DNA of 21,039 nt from JBKEAJ01 sp047975005. GTDB lineage: Bacteria > Bacteroidota > Bacteroidia > Bacteroidales > Prolixibacteraceae. Positions 7,689 through 14,299 of the stretch are shown piece by piece (position 1 is the stretch's first letter; every line of letters begins with the position of its first letter). The stretch spans positions 1 through 21,039 of the forward strand of contig JBKECW010000088.1 in the NCBI GenBank assembly GCA_047975005.1, in the 5' to 3' direction. The position numbers were made by a program, and so were the translations under genes. Under the pieces are notes generated by a model that saw only the letters and a program-made list of their open reading frames with translations, was not told the DNA's origin and made no database searches.

Positions 7689-8138
7689 ATGAAGGCGTGT
7701 TTACTTATTGTATTGCTAGTGTTTGCATTGAGGGGCTTTTCTCAAGAAAGTCCTGCAAAGGATGATAGTCTTATGCGCGGCAATAATCTTGAAAATTTTG
7801 ATTTAATGCCCTCCCAAGGGCAAACAGTTGGCATATACCCGACATCGCTTAGTATTAGGGGATATAATGATATTATTCAAAGCATTGCCAGTGAAAATAA
7901 TTATAAATTAAATCCTAAATTATTAAAATTTAGTTCTGATGTGCAGTTATTGCTTAATAAAAGAGTACAATGCTCTCAGAAGGAGTGTTTTATTCCTGTT
8001 ATAAATAATTCAGGAGTTGTACTACCTATAATGCATCAGCAATTCATGAGTACGCGCTCGGAGTATATGTTATTCCAGAAAAAAGGCTTCTCTTTTAGTA
8101 TTGGCGCCGAATTATTAGTGCCCAATGTCGGATATTGA
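7689..8138 (+). CDS. Small exported protein of unknown function
   Basis: From the ATG at 7689 this is a 149-residue protein with a clean Sec signal peptide (hydrophobic core 4-16, then Arg-Gly-Phe-Ser-Gln at 15-19, a cleavage region common in this phylum). In-frame starts at 7650 (GTG) and 7674 (ATG) would place extra residues before the signal peptide and are disfavoured. The mature part of about 130 residues is rich in Asn, Ser, Leu and Gln and contains a close Cys pair in 'QCSQKEC'. The last 25 residues (Phe-Ser-Phe-Ser-Ile-Gly-Ala-Glu and onward) alternate like a beta strand of an outer-membrane or secreted protein. I do not recognise the family. It could be a shortened relative of a larger protein, but no continuation is found in the other frames after the stop. 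Confidence 0.55.
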   Translation: MKACLLIVLLVFALRGFSQESPAKDDSLMRGNNLENFDLMPSQGQTVGIYPTSLSIRGYNDIIQSIASENNYKLNPKLLKFSSDVQLLLNKRVQCSQKECFIPVINNSGVVLPIMHQQFMSTRSEYMLFQKKGFSFSIGAELLVPNVGY

Positions 8139-8280
8139 CGAGAAATGTAGAAAAATGTAGATTTTGTATTAAAATAACATAGAAGAAATGGTGTCGTAAA
8201 TGAAAAAAGCCTTTTCTTTGTACGGTTGAACTTACGTTAGTATTCGGCAATGAATACCAGAGGAATTGACAATATATCAG

Positions 8281-8300
8281 GAGTACTGCGGTACTCTTTT
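8281..8300 (+). terminator. Hairpin with T-tail upstream of the four-helix-bundle gene
   Basis: GAGTAC (8281-8286), loop TGCG, GTACTC (8291-8296), then TTTT. Two more outer pairs (one G-T) extend the stem to eight. It could end the transcript of the 7689 gene. It lies 31 bp before the next ATG, so it could also shape that gene's leader. The T-tract is short. Confidence 0.4.
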
Positions 8301-8330
8301 ACAAGTTACAGTTAAATTATTACTTTCAAA

Positions 8331-8816
8331 ATGAAGATTTACAGGGATTTAAGAGTTTGGAATAAAGCGGTGCAATTTGCTTCCGATTTAGATGGTAAAA
8401 TCAAGTCTAAAGAAAACCTTGGCGTGTTAGGTGCGGAGTTGATAAAAAATGCATTGAATGTTCCTATGACAATTGCCGAAGCTTATAGTCGCAGAGCAGA
8501 CAAAGAGATTATTGTGTTCCTACAGAGTGCACAAGGGGCATTGTTTAGATGTCAGACATGTCTAGATATTTGTCTTAAACAAGGACTTATTGACGAGGAA
8601 ATGCATGTGTCCACGATTGAAGAGTCGCAAGAAATAGAAAGAATGCTGTCGGCATTCATACGCTCTATCAGATGGAAACAATCGGGAAATACAGACAGAA
8701 GAGCCCCCCGAGAAGAAAGCAATGGCGATACATATTCAGATAATTATAATGAGCAGCCCGCTTATAACGACGCGAATGATGTCGTAGATAATAGTGACTT
8801 TGGAAGTTATAACTAA
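8331..8816 (+). CDS. Four-helix-bundle protein (23S rRNA intervening-sequence protein family, TIGR02436/PF05635-like)
   Basis: This is a 161-residue protein. Residues 1-115 follow the family pattern: 'YRDLRVWNKAVQFA' at the start, a helix with 'LGAELIKNALNVPMTIAEAYSRR' around 34-56, then a 'FLQSAQGALFRCQTCLDIC' helix (about 63-81), and a last helix near 95-113. The fold assembles as pentamers, and homologues occur as proteins encoded within 23S rRNA spacers, as free-standing genes, and as the Avd subunit of diversity-generating retroelements. The usual length is about 120. Here a tail of about 45 residues rich in Asp, Asn, Glu, Ser and Tyr follows, with no hydrophobic core. No rRNA, reverse transcriptase or template repeat is present nearby, so this is a stand-alone copy of unknown role. 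Confidence 0.85.
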   Translation: MKIYRDLRVWNKAVQFASDLDGKIKSKENLGVLGAELIKNALNVPMTIAEAYSRRADKEIIVFLQSAQGALFRCQTCLDICLKQGLIDEEMHVSTIEESQEIERMLSAFIRSIRWKQSGNTDRRAPREESNGDTYSDNYNEQPAYNDANDVVDNSDFGSYN

Positions 8817-8817
8817 G

Positions 8818-8868
8818 TTGTAAATTTGATTACAACCTGTAATTTACAATCAGAGCGTTTTTTTTATT
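8818..8868 (+). terminator. Possible terminator after the four-helix-bundle gene
   Basis: A perfect 9-bp inverted repeat TTGTAAATT (8818-8826) / AATTTACAA (8841-8849) encloses a smaller alternative stem ATTACA/TGTAAT. A run of eight T follows at about 8858-8865, after an 8-nt gap. The stem is all A/T apart from one G-C pair and the T-run is not adjacent, so it is weak as an intrinsic terminator, although it sits just after the stop codon. Confidence 0.35.
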
Positions 8869-8879
8869 CTTATAATGTA

Positions 8880-8887
8880 TATCTTTG
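8880..8887 (+). promoter_or_regulatory. -7 promoter box upstream of the nicotinamidase-like gene
   Basis: TATCTTTG is an exact TAnnTTTG element, with a T-run (8858-8865) about 15-20 bp upstream standing in for the -33 box. Transcription would start near 8894 and leave a leader of about 160 nt before the ATG at 9052. A 27-codon open frame lies inside that leader. Confidence 0.45.
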
Positions 8888-8918
8888 TAGAGCGATTCAG
8901 AATGAGTCTGGGAGTTAT

Positions 8919-9002
8919 ATGCTGATACTTGCATTGCGTGAGGCAAGTTCTGCTTCTCGTATTGAGGCTATTGGCATGAGCGTTGAAAACCATGGACTAT
9001 AA
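8919..9002 (+). CDS. Possible 27-residue leader peptide or gene remnant
   Basis: ATG at 8919 to TAA at 9000-9002, lying between the candidate promoter at 8880 and the lipoprotein gene at 9052. The peptide starts MLILALREASSAS and ends VENHGL. The middle 'Leu-Arg-Glu-Ala-Ser-Ser-Ala-Ser-Arg-Ile-Glu' loosely resembles the 'E-A-x-x-S-S-x-I-E-G' element at the N-terminus of Fic proteins. It could be a fragment of such a gene, a leader peptide, or chance. There is no Shine-Dalgarno sequence and no homologous context. Confidence 0.2.
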   Translation: MLILALREASSASRIEAIGMSVENHGL

Positions 9003-9051
9003 TGATTATGTGTAATATTTATACATAGCTGTTGTCTGTAATATAAACATT

Positions 9052-9933
9052 ATGAACAAACGAATTTTGACCTGTCTTGCTCTGTGTATTGTTGCTGTTG
9101 CATCATTAGTATTGGGAGTAAGCTCTTGTAAATCTAAAGTTATGAACGAAAAGAAAAACCTTCTTTTAGTTATTGATGCCCAAAATGACTTCTGCTCGCC
9201 CGATGGTTCACTCTTTGTAAGCGGAGCTGTAGAGGATATGAAGAGACTTGTTGGTTTCATAAACAGCAATAGCTCAAAGTTGAGTAATGTCGTCTTGACC
9301 CAAGACTCTCACCACGTACTTGATATTGCTCACCCGGGTTTTTGGACTGATAAAAATGGCAAGCCGGTGGAAGCATTTACACAAATCACATCACAACAAG
9401 TAACAGATGGCGAGTATTTACCACGAGAAAATAAAGAACAAGTAATACAATATCTGAAAGAGCTTGAAGACAATGGAGAGTTTACCCATACGATATGGCC
9501 AGAACATTGCATTGTTGGTTCTGTTGGCGGAGCAATTTTCCCTCCTGTTATGGAAGCCATCTCTAACTGGGAACGTAGTCAAGGTACGCGATTTACACTT
9601 TATCAAAAAGGATTAAATCCTTATACGGAGCATTTTGGCGCACTGCGCGCCAATGTGATAGATAAGACCGATAAATCTACCGATTACAATCAAGAGCTTA
9701 TTGCTCAGCTCAAAGATGCCGATAGAATTATCATTGCAGGCGAAGCCAAAAGCCATTGTGTTGCAAATACTGTGAAACAAATCTATGAACTGGGAGGAAT
9801 TAAAGCTGAAATTGTAATATTGTCAGACTGTATGTCGCCAGTTACAGGCTTTGAAACGCTTGGCGAGGACGTGTACAAAATGGCAGCAGAAAAAGGGGCT
9901 AATGTCGCAAGCTCGACAGAAGTAACACTGTAA
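9052..9933 (+). CDS. Lipid-anchored cysteine hydrolase of the nicotinamidase/isochorismatase family
   Basis: This 293-residue protein starts with a lipoprotein signal (hydrophobic 5-21, then Gly-Val-Ser-Ser-Cys with Cys26 as lipid site). The hydrolase domain follows from about residue 35. The triad can be placed: Asp42 in 'VIDAQNDFC', Lys186 in 'YQKGLNPYTE', and nucleophile Cys236 in 'GEAKSHCVANT'. Asp85, His87 or His88, and His94 are candidate metal ligands, as in nicotinamidases, and 'TIWPEHC' (147-153) is typical of them. The likely reaction is nicotinamide to nicotinate, or hydrolysis of a related amide. Family members are normally cytoplasmic and about 200 residues; this one is longer and predicted to be exported. 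An in-frame ATG at 9142 (Met31) just after the lipobox could give a cytoplasmic form. The CvpA-like gene follows after 8 bp. Confidence 0.88.
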   Translation: MNKRILTCLALCIVAVASLVLGVSSCKSKVMNEKKNLLLVIDAQNDFCSPDGSLFVSGAVEDMKRLVGFINSNSSKLSNVVLTQDSHHVLDIAHPGFWTDKNGKPVEAFTQITSQQVTDGEYLPRENKEQVIQYLKELEDNGEFTHTIWPEHCIVGSVGGAIFPPVMEAISNWERSQGTRFTLYQKGLNPYTEHFGALRANVIDKTDKSTDYNQELIAQLKDADRIIIAGEAKSHCVANTVKQIYELGGIKAEIVILSDCMSPVTGFETLGEDVYKMAAEKGANVASSTEVTL

Positions 9934-9941
9934 AGTTGAGC

Positions 9942-10514
9942 ATGACAACAATAGACATAGTAATAGGCATTGTAATATGCATCGGACTGATGACGGGTTT
10001 CCGGCGAGGTTTCCTTATTTCTATTGCAGGACTTATTGCTATGTTTCTAGGTGTTGTCGGAGCAATAAAATTCTCGCTCTTTACCTCGTCTCTTATTCTG
10101 AAAAATACAACACTAGACCCTGAATATGTCCCTCTGGTGTCGTTTGTGATAACCTTTGCTATTATTACGCTGATAATATTTTTGATATTCAAAATTCTTA
10201 GAAATGCCTTGCGTGCCGTGAAACTCGGTTTTATCGACCGCATTGCAGGTGCAGTGTTTAATGCTCTTAAATATGCTTTTCTGCTTAGTTGTCTGATTTT
10301 CCTGCTCGACGGCTATGTTTTGGAAAAGGAAACGAGCCGCAGATACGCCGAAACAACACTTTTCTATGCCCCCGTCAAGAAAATTGCCCCATTTGTAATG
10401 CCTTTTGCAGCAAAGTGGAATGAAGAGTTTAAAAAAGTTATTTTTGACGAGCAAGATAGTATATCTACATCGAACGGTAGTGTAGCTTGTGCGAACGATA
10501 CATCCACACGATAG
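9942..10514 (+). CDS. CvpA-family inner-membrane protein
   Basis: A 190-residue protein from the ATG at 9942; an upstream TTG at 9936 adds two residues and is not needed. Hydrophobic segments lie at about 4-18, 26-46, 62-86 and 105-124. The CvpA signature is present: 'GFRRGF' after the first helix (19-24) and 'FIDRIAGAVFNALKY' (97-111) before the last. CvpA in E. coli is needed for colicin V production and has wider envelope and bile-resistance roles; the molecular function is unclear. The C-terminal 65 residues are soluble and end in a Ser/Asn/Thr-rich tail. It is 8 bp downstream of the nicotinamidase-like gene and probably co-transcribed. Its last 50 bp overlap the 3' end of the transporter gene on the opposite strand. 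Confidence 0.88.
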   Translation: MTTIDIVIGIVICIGLMTGFRRGFLISIAGLIAMFLGVVGAIKFSLFTSSLILKNTTLDPEYVPLVSFVITFAIITLIIFLIFKILRNALRAVKLGFIDRIAGAVFNALKYAFLLSCLIFLLDGYVLEKETSRRYAETTLFYAPVKKIAPFVMPFAAKWNEEFKKVIFDEQDSISTSNGSVACANDTSTR

Positions 10515-11748
10515 CACAAATAAGAAGAAGGGCTGCCAGTGCAAATACTGTCATATAACCCATTCTATGCAACACCAATATTCCAATAATAGGAGAGAAC
10601 AAAGCTCGTATGCCTACAAAGGTTAGGTGGACAGATTGATATTGTCCCGCCTCTTCGGGCTTGCAGAAGTATGACGAACCTATACCCCATATCATTGGCT
10701 GAGCAGACTGAAATAAACCGTAGAAAATAGCTGCTATAAATAAAAAAAGATACACTTTATAGCCTAAAAATGTAGTATTTATCGGATAATAATAGGTTAT
10801 TGCCGTGAATAAAATGTACAAAAGGAAAAACGAGAAAGTCATTACGGCAAACTTATGAGGTCTCAGCTTGGGTAGCAATCTGCCGAAAAATGGCAACATA
10901 AAAATCGGAACGATATCAAATATATTCTTATACAAGGCTACGTCGGAGTATTTAAGTCCTAATGCCCTTTCATAAAAAATTGTAATTACCGCATGAGTAG
11001 ACATCCACGCAAAGCCGTAGAGCATAAAGCCAATAGTCATATCCCTGAAAGGCACGTTGTTTTTCAATATGCTGCCAGTTTGTCTGACGGCATCGGAAAC
11101 CATTTTGCCAAACGATTTTGCTTTTTCTTCTATTGTATTTGTAAAGCTGATTGTCGAAATATTGAAAAAAGATACAATGCTGAAAAAGCCTAGTATCGGA
11201 TATATCCACAAGAATATGTTGGGATGGGCGTCAAGCAAAAAACCAAAACAGAATGTTGCAGTCAGTGTAAATGCTTTTTGCACTGTTTGTCCCAATCCAA
11301 AAAGTTTGCTGAAGTTTTGAGGCTCGTAGTTTGCCTTCATCATTTGGTTGAGAATGGGTAAGATTATGGGGTTTGCACAATAATAAATTAGAAACACCGA
11401 CAAGAACCAATAATGATGAAAGGGCTGGTAGTTACCATGTGCCGAAAAGTGCATTGCTATCAATGAAAACAGAGGAAGACGGCTGACAACTGCTGTTATG
11501 CGTATCAGCTTCTTCTTGTTGGCAATACTGCGCTCGAACTGGTTGATAATGAAAGCGAAAACAAACACTACCATGCTGAATTGAAAAAGAATGCTTAGTT
11601 GGAAATCGGTACCTTTCATCCCCTTAATGAAGACAAATTCGTTTAGAAGTAAGCAACCCTTGATGAGTCCCTCAGTGGTGGAGTATAACAATTGCTTGTT
11701 GAAGATTGCCCGCTCGTGCAGGTTGATATTGCGAAGAGCTTTTATCAT
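10465..11748 (-). CDS. MFS-type transporter, substrate unknown
   Basis: This 427-residue protein has 11-12 hydrophobic segments across its length and a central hydrophilic loop (about 205-230, Lys/Ser/Glu-rich) that splits it into two six-helix halves, as in the major facilitator superfamily. A basic loop 'Phe-Gly-Arg-Leu-Leu-Pro-Lys-Leu-Arg-Pro' near residues 290-299 corresponds to the conserved MFS loop between helices 8 and 9. The substrate cannot be read from the sequence. The gene is single, with a strong minus-strand terminator upstream at 11836-11863 that isolates it from the lipoprotein array. No TAnnTTTG box is found directly upstream. It overlaps the CvpA-like gene tail to tail by 50 bp. 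Confidence 0.8.
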   Translation of the reverse strand: MIKALRNINLHERAIFNKQLLYSTTEGLIKGCLLLNEFVFIKGMKGTDFQLSILFQFSMVVFVFAFIINQFERSIANKKKLIRITAVVSRLPLFSLIAMHFSAHGNYQPFHHYWFLSVFLIYYCANPIILPILNQMMKANYEPQNFSKLFGLGQTVQKAFTLTATFCFGFLLDAHPNIFLWIYPILGFFSIVSFFNISTISFTNTIEEKAKSFGKMVSDAVRQTGSILKNNVPFRDMTIGFMLYGFAWMSTHAVITIFYERALGLKYSDVALYKNIFDIVPIFMLPFFGRLLPKLRPHKFAVMTFSFFLLYILFTAITYYYPINTTFLGYKVYLFLFIAAIFYGLFQSAQPMIWGIGSSYFCKPEEAGQYQSVHLTFVGIRALFSPIIGILVLHRMGYMTVFALAALLLICAIVWMYRSHKLHYRSM

Positions 11749-11835
11749 AAACGGTATTTTGTAAATGCAAAGAAAGGGGATTTATAAAGAAGCTAACGAA
11801 ATTATTTGTTATGATTTGTAGAAGTTTATTACAAC

Positions 11836-11863
11836 AAAAAGCCCCGAGATTGCTCACGAGGCT
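11836..11863 (-). terminator. Intrinsic terminator of the lipoprotein array
   Basis: On the minus strand AGCCTCG (11863-11857) pairs with CGGGGCT (11846-11840), with one G-T pair, enclosing TGAGCAATCT, and is followed by TTTTT. It lies 26 bp beyond the stop of the last lipoprotein gene and before the transporter gene. Confidence 0.75.
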
Positions 11864-11889
11864 ACTTTTATTTGATAAACAGGAACTGT

Positions 11890-12633
11890 TTATTCTGTCG
11901 CAATGCTTAGAGTCTTTTCAACTTCGTCTATACCAACGCAGTTGAACTTGCCAGTGTCGGCAGTAGTCTTTCCTGATTTTTTTACCGTAGATAGGATAAT
12001 CTTGTATGTTCCCGATTCTACTTTGTCGCCACCTTTCCATGCTGCATCAGCAGGAGTGATTATAATGCTTGTTTTGTCGCTGCTAATATTAATGTTGCTT
12101 TCGTCTTGATAAACTACATTGCCGTCTTTTGTTACCTCAACTGTGAAATAATCCTGAGTATTGTCTGTTGCAACATTCCAATTGAATTTTAAAGTGTCTG
12201 CAGTAGCATAAATTGTATTACTGTCAATCAAGGCAGGAGCTACAAGTTCTGCCGTGTTAATCTGGTCGGTAAGTTCTTGTTCAATACCATCAATAGTTAC
12301 ACTGAACGCATAGCCGATAAGACCTTCGTCTCCCGTAGGCTTTGCGGCATTGACCTCTCCTGAGAAGTGTGAACCGCCTGTTGTTTCTTGTTTCCTTAAA
12401 CTGACATTTGAAGCTCCACCATCATAGCTAACACCGGCATAGTCGATACTTCCGGTAGACCTTACATCAAATGCAAGATCGTAACTAAGAGTTCCGCCTG
12501 CCTCTCTGTCAGAATCGTAAACTTTGTAGTAAGCGTCTGCTGTTGTTGTGTAAGAGTTGTCGTCATCGTTGTTGCATGATACTAATGTTATTGCAATAAA
12601 TGCAATGGGCAGAAGATTCAGATTTTTTTTCAT
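11890..12633 (-). CDS. Paralogous array lipoprotein A, predicted surface lipoprotein of unknown function
   Basis: This is a 247-residue protein with a lipoprotein signal ending Leu-Val-Ser-Cys (Cys20), followed by Asn-Asn-Asp-Asp-Asp. Acidic residues just after the lipid Cys match the export signal described for surface lipoproteins in Bacteroidota, so surface display is inferred. The rest looks like two beta-sandwich-like halves: 'DAYYKVYDSD' (about 33-42) with alternating strands, and a second half with 'TVEVTKDGNVVY' and 'SGTYKIILSTVK'. It ends in the family signature Asn-Cys-Val-Gly-Ile-Asp (Cys232). I do not recognise the family. It is the last of four tandem relatives, 34 bp after lipoprotein B with no terminator between them. 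Confidence 0.75.
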   Translation of the reverse strand: MKKNLNLLPIAFIAITLVSCNNDDDNSYTTTADAYYKVYDSDREAGGTLSYDLAFDVRSTGSIDYAGVSYDGGASNVSLRKQETTGGSHFSGEVNAAKPTGDEGLIGYAFSVTIDGIEQELTDQINTAELVAPALIDSNTIYATADTLKFNWNVATDNTQDYFTVEVTKDGNVVYQDESNINISSDKTSIIITPADAAWKGGDKVESGTYKIILSTVKKSGKTTADTGKFNCVGIDEVEKTLSIATE

Positions 12634-12667
12634 TTCTGTTTAAGTTTTATGGTTAATAAAATAGTTG

Positions 12668-13372
12668 TCAGTTTATTGTTATTTCTATCTTGTCAATGCC
12701 TACGCAGTTAAGCCTTTTGGCATCATTACGAGAGTTTGCCGTAGCCTTATAACTGTACAAACTGAGGGTGTAGCTCCCTGTCTCGATTTTATCGTAAGTG
12801 CCTGGTCTTATAGTTATTTCTGTCAACTCGTTGCTAATGCTTTCGTTGAAAAAAGATTTGCCGTCTTTCTCTAGTTTGACAGTGTAGCTGCTTATTTTAT
12901 TGTCGGTGGTTTTTGTCCAAGAAAAATATATAGAGTCTTGACCGGCAACAAGAGAAGAAGAGTTTATCAATGATGGCGATATAACATATTCGGAACCAAG
13001 TATTACATCATTGTCGCTGTGTGTGCTGCCATCGCTTAGACTAACACTAAAATCGACACTTACCTCGCCAATAGTTTCGGTTTTAATTTCTTTGCTAAAC
13101 AGGTAGCCTTCTTCCTTGTCTTGATTGTCAAGAGTATAACTCTCGCCCAAAGTGTTGTTGTTTAGAGTAACCTCGGCACTTTCGATTTTGTTGGCAGAGG
13201 ACACTTCAAATGTCTTATAGTAGCTTACGGCACCTCCCACAGTCCTGCTAGGTATTTTTGATACATAAAATGCATCGTAGTAGATGACAGGTTCGTTGTC
13301 GTCTTTGCTGCAACTCTGAAAAAAAGTGTTTGTTGCTAATATGCAACTTAGTATTATTATTGTTTGCTTCAT
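12668..13372 (-). CDS. Paralogous array lipoprotein B, predicted surface lipoprotein of unknown function
   Basis: This is a 234-residue protein. Its signal ends Phe-Gln-Ser-Cys (Cys21) and is followed by Ser-Lys-Asp-Asp-Asn-Glu, a Lys-(Asp/Glu)2 pattern expected for surface export. The mature start 'YYDAFYVSK' is nearly the same as in lipoprotein C. The second half has a predicted strand 'SYTVKLEKDGKSFF', 'GSYTLSLYSYK' and the signature 'NCVGID' with Cys223. Apart from the lipid Cys, this is the only Cys in the mature protein. The ATG lies within a tandem ATGAAGC-ATGAAGC repeat (13379-13366 on the minus strand). A terminator-like hairpin ends about 10 nt upstream and leaves no room for a promoter, so expression must depend on read-through. 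Lipoprotein A follows after 34 bp. Confidence 0.75.
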   Translation of the reverse strand: MKQTIIILSCILATNTFFQSCSKDDNEPVIYYDAFYVSKIPSRTVGGAVSYYKTFEVSSANKIESAEVTLNNNTLGESYTLDNQDKEEGYLFSKEIKTETIGEVSVDFSVSLSDGSTHSDNDVILGSEYVISPSLINSSSLVAGQDSIYFSWTKTTDNKISSYTVKLEKDGKSFFNESISNELTEITIRPGTYDKIETGSYTLSLYSYKATANSRNDAKRLNCVGIDKIEITIN

Positions 13373-13381
13373 GCTTCATTT

Positions 13382-13418
13382 AAAAAGGCAACCATCAGGA
13401 TTGCTCCCCGGTTGCCTT
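13382..13418 (-). terminator. Terminator-like hairpin between array lipoproteins C and B
   Basis: On the minus strand AAGGCAACC (13418-13410), a 16-nt loop, and GGTTGCCTT (13393-13385) form a perfect 9-bp stem followed by TTTTTA. It is 31 bp past the stop of C and about 10 nt before the ATG of B. It may be a partial terminator or a device limiting translation of B. Confidence 0.65.
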
Positions 13419-13449
13419 CACTTAATTTAGGGGTGAAAAGAGTATGTCA

Positions 13450-14166
13450 TTAAGGTACAGTTATTGTCATTGTGTCTATTCCTAGGCAGTCGATACCTGT
13501 GCCTCCTGATGTTGTGCTTGCAACCTTGTATGTATAAAGTGTTAGCAGATACTCGCCGCTTGGAATTTCAGTGTTGCCTTGTTGCCAAAATGGATTGCTA
13601 GGACTTATGCTGAACTGTGATGTTGTATCAGGAATTGCATATCCATTGTTGAGGTTAAAATATATCGTACTGCCTTTTTCTAAAGCAAGATTGAAATAGT
13701 CTCTGTTGTTGCCGGGAATGGTATCCCACTTTAGGAAGATTGTGTCAGAATTGGCAGTTACTGAACTTCGATTTATAAGAGCAGGTGCCACCATTCTGTT
13801 TGCAGGAATTATGTCATACTTTTGGTAAGTGTCGCCATTCGCCATTTTTATATTGAATGCGTATGATTCCGAACTGTTTGGAATATAGGCAGGAACGTCT
13901 TTCTTAAAATAGCTCTTTGCCTCGTCTTGTGCATCAAGGCTTGTTGCCGCCCCGTAACCCCAACTTACGCTTACGCTGTCCATTGAGCTTGTCGCACTGG
14001 CTGTGAAAGTCTGATAATAATCAGGTGAGCTGTATATATCTCCACTATTGTTGCGAGTTGTATAAAATGCGTCATAATAAATATACGGTTCGCTTTCAGA
14101 TCTGTTGCAACTTGCAAAAAGCGATGCAATAAAGATTGTTGCAAATAAAGTAAGTAAATTTTTCAT
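13450..14166 (-). CDS. Paralogous array lipoprotein C, predicted surface lipoprotein of unknown function
   Basis: This is a 238-residue protein from the ATG at 14166, where a lipoprotein signal begins (MKNLLTLF..., ending Phe-Ala-Ser-Cys with Cys20). The ATG at 14172 adds two residues and is also possible. The frame stays open to 14241, but that extension would start at the T-run of a terminator and put 23 odd residues before the signal, so it is rejected. After the Cys comes Asn-Arg-Ser-Glu-Ser-Glu, less acidic than in A and B. 'YYDAFYTTR' near the mature start and 'SGEYLLTLYTYK' then 'DCLGID' (Cys227) at the end mark it as a member of the family. It is flanked on both sides by terminator-like hairpins, so it may have its own promoter in 14173-14243, though no exact -7 box is seen there. 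Confidence 0.75.
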   Translation of the reverse strand: MKNLLTLFATIFIASLFASCNRSESEPYIYYDAFYTTRNNSGDIYSSPDYYQTFTASATSSMDSVSVSWGYGAATSLDAQDEAKSYFKKDVPAYIPNSSESYAFNIKMANGDTYQKYDIIPANRMVAPALINRSSVTANSDTIFLKWDTIPGNNRDYFNLALEKGSTIYFNLNNGYAIPDTTSQFSISPSNPFWQQGNTEIPSGEYLLTLYTYKVASTTSGGTGIDCLGIDTMTITVP

Positions 14167-14241
14167 ATTCATTTTTTTATTAATTATTCCCGATGTCCAA
14201 ACTATAGACGTTGTTGGGAACAAAAGGTTGCGTTTAGACAT

Positions 14242-14278
14242 AAAAAAATAGACTTTTTAAAGCAAAAAGTCTATTTTT
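14242..14278 (-). terminator. Strong symmetrical terminator between array lipoproteins D and C
   Basis: A perfect 15-bp inverted repeat lies at 14244-14258 and 14264-14278 with a 5-nt loop. On the minus strand the stem runs straight into seven T. It is 21 bp past the stop of lipoprotein D. The stem itself has T-runs on both sides, so it could also work on the plus strand. Confidence 0.75.
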
Positions 14279-14299
14279 CAATAAGGTTCTATACGGAGT

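Noticed and set aside
8331..8816. Diversity-generating retroelement built around the Avd-like protein
   Set aside because: No reverse transcriptase, variable-region gene or template repeat is present on either side.
14167..14241. N-terminal extension of array lipoprotein C (23-25 residues from the ATG at 14241)
   Set aside because: It would begin in the T-run of a strong terminator and place non-signal residues before a textbook lipoprotein signal peptide.
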